Below, piece after piece: positions 21,011 to 31,586 of a stretch of DNA of 37,449 nt. The position numbers were made by a program, and so were the translations under genes. The notes below the pieces were generated by a model. The model was not told the DNA's origin. It ran no database searches and saw only the letters and a list, made by a program, of their open reading frames with translations. Location: NCBI GenBank assembly GCA_009746045.1, contig RPFO01000276.1, positions 574,694-612,142 of the forward strand, in the 5' to 3' direction. Within the stretch, counting starts at the first letter, position 1. Each line of letters starts with the position of its first letter. Source of the stretch: Mesostigma viride. Its lineage: Eukaryota > Streptophyta > Mesostigmatophyceae > Mesostigmatales > Mesostigmataceae.

Positions 21011-21354
21011 CTCCCCCCCCACTATTTAGCTCACAACAACGTGAGAGCAAAAAGTGAAAGAAAGGCATCTCACACAAAAGAAGGAAGCCCAAAGAGGGCG
21101 TCATTCCAGGCAGCAGCAAAAAAAAAAAATCCAGCTGCTCAAAGATGCTTTTCCAGGATCAGCAACAACCTTAACATGCATGCTTTTAAAGGCTTAGCAA
21201 TAACCCCTTCAATGGCTTTGTACAGGGAAAAGCCTAACCTCTTCAGATGCTTTTGAAGGCTAAGCAATAACCTCTTCCTTGTGCTTCCGTGGGTGAAGCA
21301 GGAGGAACATCCAGGCTGGCCGGACTGAACCCATCATGGGTTGTTCGCTCGTTA
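21011..21354. mobile_element. 344-bp insert in E2, or sequence deleted from E1
   Basis: E1 reads GATATGCCAC directly into AAAATCCAG; E2 has 344 bp between these. The insert starts with a C run, has an A run near 21120 and two related blocks (AGATGCTTTT...GGCTTAGCAATAACC). No target duplication is evident, so it could equally be an original part of E lost from E1. Confidence 0.55.
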
Positions 21355-21460
21355 AAATCCAGTGTGATGCAGGTCACGGACATACTTGGCCGCCGACCTC
21401 ATGACAGGCAATTCCGTAGCCAGCCAGGTGTAGAATAAAACCATGATGCTTTATATATTT

Positions 21461-22455
21461 ATATTAAAAATATAATTACTTACAGCAGTCTGAGTGAAAT
21501 CACTCAAACCAAAGCAAACGCCCAGCTATAAACCTATATACAGAGCCATGTCAAAGCTCTATACTACGATAAGACCAATGGAAACGCCTAACGGGAGGAA
21601 CCTAATAGCCCTGCTGCACCGCAAAATCAGCCCGCGTACGGCGGAGCATGATGTCAGCCATGGCCCGAGTCAGCGCCACCGACAAGCGCTGACGCCAATA
21701 TGACGTCCAGGTCCGCGCCGACCATGGGGCCCGCTGGCCCTCTAGGTCCAGCCGGTCCTCCCGGAGCCGGCAACACTCCTTGAAGAAGGCGGAGGTCAGG
21801 GGCCCCATGGCCCCAAACTCCTCCAGGACAAAGGGCACCACACGATGGTGCCCGACGTCGCCGTAGGCCAGGAGCTTGGCCCGCTCCGCCCGGTCCGCCG
21901 TGTAACCTGCCGTGAGGGAGGCCCCAGCCACGTGGCTAAGAGCCAAGGGCCGCGCCACCGAAACGTCAATAAGCAGATGCCGGCCACCCCCTCAAAGTCC
22001 AGCACCACGATGTCAGGCCGGTGGTTGGGGGAATAGAAGGCAGCGCCATCCGCATCCTCGGACCGGATGTTCGCGTGGGGGAAAACCGACCGAATCATGG
22101 CGAGCACCACCGTCAGGAGGACAGTGTGCAAATACAAATACCAATTCTGATTCTGTTGGCCCCCCATGCAGGCAAGGTAGTGAGTCCCCGTGGGATCCAG
22201 CGGCTGCCCACAGCTACCACAAGGCCGCCCGGCCGGAACAAGAGGCTGCGGGGCAAATAGCTGGTGCCGGAGCGCCACCGAGTAGTGGCTGGGAGCCAAG
22301 GCGAATGGGGGGGCCATGGGAAGAGCACGAAGGTACGCCGAGCCCACACTCCGCAAGGAAAGCGAGAACAGCCACGCACGTCCCTGGGCGTTGAGGTCCG
22401 CGAAAAGAGCAATCCAATCAGCCGTGTGCAGAATACCCGCGTAGGTTTTCTGGTG
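21461..22455 (-). mobile_element. LINE-C: 5'-truncated LINE 3' end with zinc-knuckle and nuclease-like domain
   Basis: It interrupts E2 at a TTATATATTT site (21451-21460) that is repeated, with 2 extra bp, at 22456-22467. Read on the minus strand it encodes a Cys-His knuckle (CGSCGQPLDPTGTHYLAC), then RPDIVVLDFEGVAG. A frameshift near 21960 is followed by LIDVSVARPLALSHVAG and a stop at about 21602. The RPD...DV spacing resembles the restriction-like endonuclease at the C-terminus of some LINEs. The 3' UTR is about 140 bp and contains a GAGTG/CACTC hairpin, different from LINE-A. Confidence 0.75.
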
Positions 22456-23407
22456 TTATATATATTTGGAAAGCAACCAAACCATTCACATTTAATTTCA
22501 AAAGACATCGACAAGAATACAAGTGTTGTCTAGTCGTATAATGTCGTACTTGTGCGTCACTGTCCAAATAAGGCTAAGCGGTTCTTGATAACCTAGCAGG
22601 CCTCGGGTGACGCCACACTGCTCCGCTTGGCTTACGGCTGGCAGTGTCCTTTAGCGCCCCCTATCCTGTCTACCTATCCCGCTTACCCCAGCTATGGCTC
22701 ACTGGCCAACGACGACCGGGTTCCTTCCCGAGTCTCGCCCACAATACACACATCATCTTGACGAAACCAAACAGTTATCACTTCCGTCAACCAATCTCAT
22801 GACAATTACTCATTGCAACCACTCTCGGGGGCTGCTCCGGATTGTTCCACTATTAAACCCCTTGACGACAACACCAAGTTGTGAGGGAGAGAAACGGACG
22901 AACAACGACCACCATGGTTCGTTGCTCATCCTTCTATACTGCTCAATGCTCAAGCCTGGCGGCTGGCGCCACTAGCGCCACTTTAGACATCAGCCAATCA
23001 TAACATTGTCTAATTTCCGACAAGCTAAACTTCAAGCTTTATCTGTCAAGCGAACACAAATATACAAGGGCAAATCTATCGGCCATGCCAGGCACCGCCT
23101 GGGGCTTCCTTGCATTTGTGTCTGGTGTCCCACGTTGAAATCCTGAAATTGCACATCTGCTCAGTGCCTCGCCGGCTTGCTGTGTACCGCCAGCATTCGG
23201 CAAACTGCCCTTGTGACGAATGTTAGTGAAATTCAGGTCCGCCCAAAAGTTCCGTCAGCAAATTCAGCGGACTTGGCGCGTGAGTACAACTGAGATCTGC
23301 GGCGTCAGTACCGGGCCGCGGTATAGCAACCCGCACTGTCAAGGCTGCGGACGTCAGAATTACGCTAAAATCTGAATTGCGGACGTGATAGATCACGGAC
23401 GCGACAG

Positions 23408-24640
23408 GGTTGCGATGGGACAAGGGGACCCTGCCATAGGAGGAGGTGTCTACCTGGTTGGCCCGTCTTAAGCCCCCCGGCAGGGCCCACATCGGTATCC
23501 ACCTGGTCTGTGCGGGCACTGAAGATGGCCGGCAAAGAGGAGGCGGCGGTGTCGGATGGTATGGGTGACAAGAGGGAGCTCGCAGTAGAGCTCGGCCCGG
23601 GTGCGGCGTTCTTGGTAGCGGACGCCGAGGATATGACGGAGCATTCGAGTGACGGTGCCGTCAAGCTGCTGGCTCAGCACCTGGTCCAGGGTCCACGCCT
23701 CGCAGCCATAAAGGAGTATGCTGAGGACAAGGGCCTTGAACAGAATGCGCTTGCGTCGCTCACTCAGGTAGCGACAGGTCCAGAACCTGTCGAGGCGGCG
23801 GAGGGCCGCCCAGGCCTGGCCAATCCGGGTGTTAATGTCGTCGGCCGTGGAGGGAAGCCAGCTGCCAAGGAGTATGAAGCGAGTCGCCGGGGGGATGGGG
23901 CTGCCGTCCAGCAAGAGGAGGGTGGGTGGGGCTATCCCAGCAGGGAAGCCGATGACCATGACCTCCGTTTTCTCGCTGATCATAAGCCCCACCGCCCGCG
24001 CTTCCAGTGATAAGCTGTCTAGCCAGAGTTGGGCTGACTCCGGGGTTTCCACTCGAGTGTCGTGTCATCAGCGCGGTAGATCAGATCGCTCAGGCGGTAG
24101 GGTGGGTCAACCCCGCCGTAGCTGGCGTACTCCGTGACCTCGATCCCCGGCGGGCGCCCCTCCACCCGGGCGCGCCGCATAATATAGTCCACCATACTGA
24201 TGAATAGATATGGGGAGAGCACACAGCCCTGCCACACCCCGGTGTGCAGGGGGAACGCCGGAGTGACGCCGGCCGTCGGCGGTACGGACCTGGGCTTGGG
24301 ACCCTTCATAGAACTGGCGGATGATCTCAACGATGTACGATGGGACACGGAACAGGTGAAGGACCACCCACAGGGCGTCCCATATAACCGTATCGAATGC
24401 CTTGGTGTATAATCCACATGGATCAATAGCAATGGCAAGAGGCCGGGGGCCAGGCGGCCCACTTCCTCGATCAGGCGGCGCGCGGTAATAGTGACCATAA
24501 CACAATTGCGACCAACACGGAAGCCCATCTGGGACTCACCTAGGTGGGGATCGAGGCTGGCGCGCCTGCGGTTCAGCAGGAGACGCATGAAGACTTTAAG
24601 CACGCAGCTTTGGAGGCATACGCCGCGGTAGTTGCCGGTA
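23408..24640 (-). pseudogene. LINE-B reverse transcriptase (pol) main part, frameshifted
   Basis: Blocks typical of a LINE reverse transcriptase appear in order: NYRGVCLQSCVLKVF, MGFRVGRNC, TKAFDTVIWDAL, HTGVWQGCVLSPYLF, the catalytic YRADD box (LSDLIYRADDTTL), and the thumb/C-terminal ILLYGCEAWTL and RHRRLLFAGHL. They fall in different frames, with shifts near 24420, 24270, 24050 and 23470, so the copy is dead. The endonuclease is missing because of the 5' truncation. Confidence 0.88.
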
Positions 24641-25650
24641 TGCAAGGATGACATCCGCGCAGTGCTGGAGGAGGCCGCACGTGACCTGGCCATTCCGGCC
24701 GAGAAGCTGACAACGCTGACCACGACGCTCAACACACTACGTGGAGGCCCGGGTCTCTAATGCTGAAACCAACTGAAGGTCGCCCACATGCAAGCTCCAA
24801 CCCCAGCTCACGGCGCTGCAGACCCCGGGGTCACGGCGCGGCGCGGGCTTCTGCATGATGCACATGCTGCCCTAGCTACTCTCTCGCCTCACCCGTGACG
24901 TGGAGGGCAAGTGCGTCCTGCTCGTCTACCTTGCTAGCCATCACCGCCCATGTACCGAGGCCAGGCTGGCCGCGCAGGTCCCGCAGATTGCGGGGCAGAC
25001 GGCCACCATCGCTGCCCAGCCCACCCGGCAGGCAGATGGCGGCCTCTTGCCGCACTCCTACGCGGACCTACCGGCCGGCGCACTGCGGTCAGCGACCAAG
25101 TTGACCACGCGGATGCCATCGCCATGAAGCTGCAGGAGATGGAAGCTAGCTTGCCCACCGCCGAGCAGAAGAACGCAAGGACACCAAGCGCGCCCGCCGC
25201 CAATTCAGAGTGGCACGGTGAGCACTACATCGCTTTCCCCAGCAGCCCGGGGAGATCGAGACAACAACCTCTCTTGAGACCGAGCTCAGGAGCAAGCTCC
25301 TAATTACCCAACGTACTGGACCTCGTAGGTGAGCTATCTAGAGCTGAGTGGGCAACGCCTTCCCCACGTTCACGGGACAAGGCGTGGCACCGGCCCACCA
25401 GTCCTGCTCACCTTCAGACCCACGAAGGATAAGCAACACGACGACGGTTCCTGTCTCGCCGCAGGAAGTTGCACGACCTCCCCTGGACGCTGGACGACGC
25501 GATGTGACGCCCGCTCAGTGCTCAGCATGCAGCAGCGGCGCGACCTGTGGCCAGCCGTCCGAGTACCTGGAGCCGCCACAAGCTAGACCCCAAGAAGCCC
25601 CAGGTCTACTGGAGGGGCGGTGATAGTCAACAACCAGCTGTTGACGTACG
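24641..25650 (+). pseudogene. ORF1-like gene of LINE-A copy 2, broken
   Basis: It aligns block by block with ORF1 of copy 3 (GACATCCGCGCAGTGCTGG, CACGGCGCTGCA, CTCTCGCC, CTGGACGCTGGACGAC, TCTACTGGAGGGGCGG) but in changing frames with stops. It is the continuation of the 5' piece at 17528-17591. Confidence 0.7.
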
Positions 25651-25857
25651 CTCCCCACGGGCAAGCTAGACTAGCCATATTAACTTATACGTAGTCACAC
25701 CCACATGCCTGGGTGATGAATTGACCTGGACGATTCTAGCCATATTGTGCCATGCCAAGGCAGGGTAGAACGTAGTCATGCATGCTCATAGCATAGTACC
25801 AGAACGCTCCGCACCCCAGCCCCCGCACAGCCGGCAGCGCCATCGGCTTCCTCCCTC

Positions 25858-26764
25858 GGCAAGGATGACATCCGCGCAGTGCTGGAGGAGCACGTGACCT
25901 GGCCGCTGGCCGAGCAGCTGACATCGCTGAACACCACGCTCAACACGGTCGAGGCCCGGGTCTCCAACGTGGAAACCAAGGTCGTCCACAAGCTACAACC
26001 CCAGTTCACGGCGCTACACACCACGGCGCAGGCTTCGGAAACGCATGCTGCACTTGTCTCTCGCCTTAACCAGGTGGAGGGCAAGTGTGGCGTGCTCCTG
26101 AAGAAGCTTGAGGCCATCACCGCCCACACCGAGGCCCTGGCCACACAGGTCCCCAAGATAGCGGAGCAGACGGCCACCATTGCATCCCAGCCACCCCGGC
26201 AGGATGCTGGCGACCTCCCGCCGCTCTCCTACGCGGACCTGCTGCGGTCAGCGACCGCCTCCACCACCGACGCCATCGCCACAAAGCTCCAGGAGCTGGA
26301 GGACCACCGCCAGGCCCAGCAACGGGAGGTCACCGATCGCGCTCGCCGCGAGTGCCGAGTGGTGCTACGTCGCTTCCCCCAGAAGCCAGGTGAGACGTCA
26401 ACCTCTCTTGCTGACGAGCTCAAGAACCAGCTTCTTACCCTCATGGGCCTGGTAGGTGAGGTAGAACTGCGTGGGTGCCACCGCCTTCCCCACTCACGGG
26501 ACAAGGCGGCCCCCCACCAGTCCTACTCACCTTCCCCTCCCCTGAGGATAAGCAGCGGTTCCTCTCTCGTCGCAAGCGGTTGCACGACCTCACCTGGACG
26601 CTGGATGACGACCTCACCCCCGCTCAGCAACAGCAGCGACGCGACCTGTGGCCGGAATACCTCCGCCATAAGCAGGACCCCCAGAAGCCCAAGGTGTACT
26701 GGAGGGGCGGGGACCTGATGATCAACCATGTGCAAGATGTGGACGCCCCCAGCGGGCTAGAATA
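25858..26764 (+). pseudogene. ORF1-like gene of LINE-A copy 3, one frameshift
   Basis: In non-LTR elements ORF1 encodes an RNA-binding chaperone that coats the element RNA. The first part (to about 26465) reads DDIRAVLEEHVTWPLAEQL followed by long heptad-like stretches (LNTTLNTVEARVSNVETKV, ATKLQELEDHRQAQQREV), consistent with a coiled coil. It then continues CRVVLRRFPQKPGETSTSL. A shift at about 26465-26490 moves to another frame. That frame has PPVLLTFPSPEDKQRFLSRR, WTLDDDLTPAQQQQRRDLW and KVYWRGGDLMIN, a pattern typical of the ORF1 C-terminal half. No upstream ATG is obvious. The single shift makes this copy the least damaged of the three. Confidence 0.7.
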
Positions 26765-27116
26765 GCAATAGCCCTAGCTTGTAACCATTGGCGTCACTGC
26801 CGCTAAGGCAGCCATGCCTAGCTGTGCCAACACACCTAGTCACGTGCCGCCAACGCACGGTACACAACCAGCCATAGCCTTAGCCTAGTCCTAGTACAGC
26901 CATGCTACGCCCTGGCTATGTTCAGATTACTTGCCCACGCTCCTTGCTATGATATGCTCACATGGGTCTTATTGCACCCACAGTTTGCCGGATCGTTAGC
27001 CTGTCCTTTTCGCTAGCCGCGCCCGATTGCAGCTGTGGCATGCCTTTGGCATGAAGGAGACTGGGGGTCTCTGCCCTTTCTCCTGTAGTGCACACACAGG
27101 GATTAAAAGCACTTCG

Positions 27117-27168
27117 GTGCTCCGTGACTCCCCAACGGGAGCACGAGTTTAATTAATTAATTAATTAA
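27117..27168 (+). other. LINE-A 3' hairpin and TTAA tail, copy 3
   Basis: GTGCTCC and GGAGCAC form a 7-bp stem with a 14-nt loop, followed by an AT-rich tail of about five TTAA units. This marks the exact 3' end of the element. Confidence 0.8.
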
Positions 27169-27170
27169 TG

Positions 27171-27485
27171 CTCATAGCCTAACCAGTAGCTAGCCGATGA
27201 TATCCGCCAGCCTAGCCATGTGCCTTGCTAGCGCTAGTACTGCCCGTTTGCTCACGTCAATATAGTGGTGCAATGCTCACACAGATGATATTGCACCCAC
27301 AGGGGATTCCGGATCATTTCAACGGGTCCGATTGTGCACCCTGTGGCATGCACCTGAGGCATGAGGGAAGGGGGCGGTCTCTGCCCCCCTGCCCGCTGTG
27401 CACACTCAGGGATTATAAAAGTACTCTGGTGCTCCGTGACTCCCCAACGTGAGCACGTGTTTAACTACTTAAATTACTTAGAATA
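27171..27485 (+). mobile_element. LINE-A copy 4: 3' UTR fragment only
   Basis: It repeats the 3' UTR of copy 3 (ATTGCACCCACAG, GATTGTGCACCCTGTGGCATGC, GGTGCTCCGTGACTCCCCAACG) with its own hairpin (27429-27456, one stem mismatch) and an AT-rich tail. It directly follows the tail of copy 3, so it is a strongly 5'-truncated insertion or a tandem 3' end. Confidence 0.75.
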
Positions 27486-27789
27486 CCTATGGTTCTAATG
27501 GGGACTCATCTAAATTGATCGTGCAATTGATCCATGATAAGATGATCAACTAACACGAAGAAAAGTAAAAGGCCTTGACGCAGATCCAGGCCGGTGATTT
27601 GACTATCTATGACATCGATATGGTCATCCAGAGGCATGTATCAAGGAAACAACGAGCAGGCCAGAAATCAGGAGAGTCCGGACCATGGTAGCTCGAGCCT
27701 GCCGTTATCTTGTCCGCGTTTTCGAGTCGTTCAGGATGATGAATATGAATGGAGATGTATGCTTCTGACGCTAGAGCTAAAAAACTTAA

Positions 27790-30452
27790 CTAGAATAAAT
27801 AGTCAATAAGGGCCACACTGTGCATGCCCATAAATATTCTGAATTAATCCCCCCGGGCTCACACCACCTCCACTTCCACCAGTTTGCATCAGGAACTTGC
27901 TTTTGCAGAGCACCAGCATGCTGCTGGAGAGAAAATAAAGCATGCTCGCCCAAGCATGCAACTCAGGGTCCCAACGATGCATCGCAGACTTTACCCATAC
28001 ATGAAACCTTGACTTGAGGAATAGAGCATCCTGACATGAAACAGAGGTATCCGTAGCATACCTGGAGAGCGCGTTTACTGTAGAAAGCGCTGATGTCACC
28101 GTAGGATGGCGCGGGAATAGTCCGCCATCGCTGGTTTCCATGAAGTTGATTTGGGTTTCAACAAGTCCTCCACACCATGGAAACCCAACAAGTCGCCCTG
28201 TGAGGCGTCGCCACTGTCATCATCACCCACATGCCGCAGCTGCGACAGGTGCTTGTATGCCGACTCGTGAGGGTCATGCGAGCCCCCAATGGGGGACGTT
28301 GGAGCGCCCAGTAAGTCCTCCAACGCGTCATTCACACCACACCGAGACGCCGCCCCTGCGGCAGCCTTGGCTGCTCCTCTCCCCCCCCCCCCCCCCCCGG
28401 GCAACCGTGCCCCAGCCGCTCCCCCCCCCATACCCATCGCCCTTATCTCCTTCTGCCACCCGTCCCCCAGCCTGGCAATGCGCTCCGCCTCTGCCCGCAT
28501 CTCCTCTCTCTCCTGCGCCGCCTTGGCCTCCGCCTCGGCAATGATGGCGTCCAGTGCCGCCTCCCTTGCCGCTGCCGCCGCCTCCTCTTCCTCCTCGGCG
28601 CGCTGCATGGACGCCAACCCATCCTCCAGCTGGCGCGCTTCCGGGTCCTCCTCCTCCGCCGCCGCCGCTGCCCCGTTGCCCCCGTGCCCCCCCTGGCCTC
28701 CTCCCCCTCGCGTTTTTCCAAGCTGCCCTGCTTGGACCGGCTGCGCGGCGCTGCCTTGTCCCCCCCAGGTGCCGTCTCCAGCAATAACTCGGCCAACAGC
28801 GGCGCCAGCACACCATCTACCACCACAGCGTCCGCGTCCTCCGCCCCCTCGTCGCCCCCTTCCCGGCACGCGTGCGCCGCTGCCGCCAGCATATCCCCCG
28901 CCGCCTCCTTGCATTTGGTGGCAGTGCCTTCAGAAGCGCGCTTGGCCCCGCGCTTGCGCATCGTCCCTTTGCCGGTGCGGCGTGCTGTGCCACCCAACAC
29001 ATCGGTGCCCGGCTCGCCTTCTCCCTCCCCCCCGCCGCTCCCTTCGCTCCATTCATCATCGCCGCTGGCCCCCGAGGGCTTGCGGGCGGTGCTGCGTGGG
29101 GTGGTGGCGGTGGCGGTGCCAGCTAGCAGCTGTTTGGCGGCGCGCGCTTCCCGCCGCTCCTCCCGCTGCTTCGCGTGCTGCTCGGCTAACATCTTGCGCA
29201 CACGCTTGGTGCTCTTCTTCTGGCGGCGCAACCGCCTCGCGGCCGCCTCCTCCCCGTCCCCCTCGTCGCTGCTGAGTGATGCCTGCAGGAACGCGTCCAG
29301 GTTGCCCCCGCTCAGCAGCTCATCCAGCTGAGCCTTGCTGGCGGTGGAGGCAGCGGCCGCACCGGAGCCACTGCCACCAGCACTGCCCCCAGCCCCCTTC
29401 TCATTGCCCCCAGCCCCCCTCTCATTGCCCCCGCACCCTCTCTCGTTGTCGGCATGGTTCCCGTCATCCGCACTACGTCGCGACGAGTGCGGGTGCCCGC
29501 GGGGGCTGTCATCGCTGCTGTTGCTGCGGCTCCCGTCTTGCGCCGCACCATGGGCTGCACCGGCCGAGGGTGGGGCCCGCGCCCGCGCGCTGTCATGATC
29601 ATCATCAACATCAGCATCAGGATGCCCCCGGCTCCCATGGCCGGACGCCACCTCTCCACCCGTTGGACCGCGGGCGTCCGCATGCGACGGGTCCCCTCGC
29701 GGCCTTACCGCCTCCTCCCCATGCGCGGGCGCCGCGCTGCCGTGCGACGGTGCCGCCCTTGCTGCGGGCACCGAGGCTGCTGCGACAGCTTTAGGGGCAT
29801 GAGCGGAGCCCACAGCGGGCCCGTTGCTTGCCTTGATCTTGGCTGCGGGGCCTGTGGCAGGAGCAGCCGAAGGCTTGCCCTTGGTGGTGGCGGCAGATGG
29901 CGCCGCTGTGGACTCTGCAGTGCGGGAGCTTGTCACCGCGGTGGTGACCTTCCCCTTGACAGCAGCGACCACGGGTACACCCTTTCCGCCTGCATCCTTG
30001 ACCGGCTTGGCCGCAGTGGCACTGGCAACCGCACTGCGTGGGGCAGCAGCCTTGGTGGCCGCCCTCTCGTGGCCAGGTGTGGTGGCAGGGCCACTGGTGA
30101 GTCGTGTGGCTGGGGCGTGCGGTGCTGCCTTCCCTGAGGAAGGCGCGGGTGCCGCGGCAACCTTCTTGGTCACGGTGGAATGGGAAGCTGTGGACGGCGC
30201 TGCTGCCTTACTGCTGGGAGCCGTAGCTTTCGGCCCGGTGGTCTTCTTGCTGTCCTGGTGTGCTGCGGTGAAGGATGGCGCCCTTTTGACCGCCTGGGGT
30301 GTGGCATGAGCTTTCTCCGGTGTAGGGGCCGCCTGCACCGCGTGTCGTGGTGGAGATGATGACGGTGGAGGCGATGCCTCCGCAGCGTCTTCATCATTTT
30401 CAAAGTCATCCTCGTAGTCCTCGAAATCGTCCTCGTAATCCCCGTCGGCCAT
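27790..30452 (-). CDS. unidentified acidic/coiled-coil protein, four exons, apparent frameshift
   Basis: The start is ATG at 30452, giving MADGDYEDDFEDYEDDFE. Then comes a long Ala/Ser/Pro/Lys-rich, presumably disordered region. A basic helix with RRLRRQKKSTKRVRKMLAEQ follows, then a Glu/Ala-rich coiled coil (ARQLEDGLASMQRAEEEEE, AEAKAAQEREEMRAEAERI). The frame changes at a 7-G run (plus 28687-28693): one added base there links the two halves. Exon 1 ends at 28231 (AYKHLSQLRH). Exon 2 is 28130-28062 (RWRTIPAPSYGDISAFYSKR). Exon 3 is 27923-27868 (QHAGALQKQVPDANWWKW). A last exon, 27817-27790 (VALIDYLF and stop), is tentative. Phases close (0, 0, 2). The length is about 790 residues. A repeated EDDFEDY motif occurs in several ciliary proteins, but I cannot name the family. 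Confidence 0.6.
28381..28398. repeat. 18-C homopolymer inside exon 1
   Basis: Eighteen consecutive C on the plus strand encode polyglycine on the minus strand within the coding exon. Its length is a multiple of three as assembled, so it keeps frame here, but it is a likely site of length variation or sequencing error. Confidence 0.85.
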
Positions 30453-31586
30453 TTCCGTGGACAAAATGTATAACAAAGCACGCAAAAGTGCTTATTTCGA
30501 ATGCAACGGACTAATTAACTAGGATTCGGGCATTTCGAGGTCGCAATGCGCTTTTTCAACGTTCTGCAGCATCCTTCATCAAAGAAGCCCGGCCCTTTCC
30601 CAAGGCAAAGGAGGCGCGCCAAAGCGGGAAGTGGTGTGCACTACAGCACCACTAACGAGACAGCAACCAGGCTGAGCAGGAAACAAATGCCATTGTAGCA
30701 AGGTACCGGAATTCGAGGTCCGGGAACAACTTGGCGCTCCGATTGCGGAAGCGAGGCTTTAGTCGGCCTTTCTTGCTATAATTGGCCGGCCTGCTAATCA
30801 GACACACGAAAACCCGCTACAGAAAATAATTTGGTAGTAAAGCGCGCCATGCACGGCAATGCCAGTCGTATGCCAGCCAGATACGTTCATTCTTCAGCGC
30901 CATGTCGGTGAAGGTAGGTGAGTGGAAGGAGCAATGCGGTTGCTACGACAACTGGACATGGACGGCCTATGAAGGCCGAGAAATCACACCTACGTCGTCT
31001 CGTGTCTAAGACCGTAAATGGATAATTAACCGTAAGTGCTGGTTCGCTATTTCTGTGTTTATGTCACTTGAGATATCGAGAAACTCACCATCATGAATTC
31101 ATGTTCCCTTCTTGTCATATTGCCCATGGGCTATGGTAAACTCCGTCTATTTATGTAGTCTGCTTTAGGGAGCAAAGTGGTAAAAAGAATCACTTCGCGG
31201 TTTGACTGTGGATAGTGTCTAGTATTGCCAGTTTGCCACCAACGGGTGAACAGGTGGAATGCCATCTGAAATGTCCAGGCAATCTTTCCCGAGTTCCAGG
31301 TTGTTCCGGTCCCAGTTTTCCCACGCGTGACGCCGGACATGACCAATGCAGGTTGCATACGGTACATAGTCTACGGTGAATACTAATTTACTAAACGTGA
31401 TAGTATACGGTAGCATCTCCAAGACGCTGGTGCTTCTTCCCGGGAAAATTTTCATGGGGCACGTGTGTATGACTGGTATCGTAATTAATTAGAAGGCGCA
31501 CGGTAAGAACCTGAGCCGGGGCCATTTGTGTACATATTTGCAATGGATGAATTGTCATCTTAATAAACTTCTGCTAAATTCCCCAA
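30453..31586. promoter_or_regulatory. divergent intergenic region, 1.13 kb
   Basis: It separates the minus-strand acidic/coiled-coil gene from the plus-strand amidohydrolase, so both promoters are expected here. It is less GC-rich than the neighbouring exons. No further gene or repeat array was recognised. Confidence 0.5.

Larger units (their letters stand above)
20913..23407. mobile_element. E2: copy 2 of the CTGTCGCG-ended element, carrying LINE-C and a 344-bp insert
   Basis: E2 starts directly after E1 with no spacer, forming the 16-bp palindrome CGCGACAGCTGTCGCG at 20905-20920. Segments 20913-21010, 21355-21460 and 22468-23407 correspond in order to E1. Between them lie a 344-bp insert (21011-21354) and LINE-C (21461-22455). 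E2 preserves the empty TTAA site. Confidence 0.75.
17592..24640 (-). mobile_element. LINE-B: 5'-truncated LINE with reverse transcriptase, itself split by E1/E2
   Basis: LINE-B is read on the minus strand. The pol remnant runs from 24640 (truncated inside RT at NYRGVCLQS) to 23408. After the E1/E2 insertion it resumes at 18050 and ends at a stop at 17727-17729. The 3' UTR is about 130 bp and ends with a tetranucleotide tail (CTTA on the minus strand) against the duplicated target. The 9-bp target duplication and poly-tetranucleotide tail show target-primed integration. Confidence 0.85.
17528..25650 (+). mobile_element. LINE-A copy 2, split by the LINE-B insertion
   Basis: The 5' piece (about 17528-17591) matches the start of copy 3 near 25806 (GCTCC-CA-CCCAGCCCCCGC and onward). 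The remainder resumes at 24641 with GATGACATCCGCGCAGTGCTGG, exactly as in copy 3. Everything between is a 7.05-kb nested insertion flanked by the direct repeat TGCAAGGAT. ORF1 of this copy has several frameshifts and stops. The copy ends near 25650 without the family hairpin and tail, so its 3' end is truncated. Confidence 0.8.
25800..27170 (+). mobile_element. LINE-A copy 3: most intact ORF1-only element
   Basis: It starts near 25806 and has an ORF1-like gene, a 400-bp 3' UTR, the GTGCTCC/GGAGCAC hairpin at 27117-27144 and a TTAA-type tail (about 27149-27168). No endonuclease or reverse transcriptase follows ORF1. It therefore resembles HAL1-type half-LINEs that keep ORF1 but must borrow a pol protein. 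Confidence 0.75.

Noticed and set aside
30903-30914. ATGTCGGTGAAG followed by GTAGGTGAG, a possible four-codon first exon of the amidohydrolase
   Set aside because: The signal-peptide exon at 31587 already gives an ATG and correct phase into exon 2; nothing requires an upstream coding exon.
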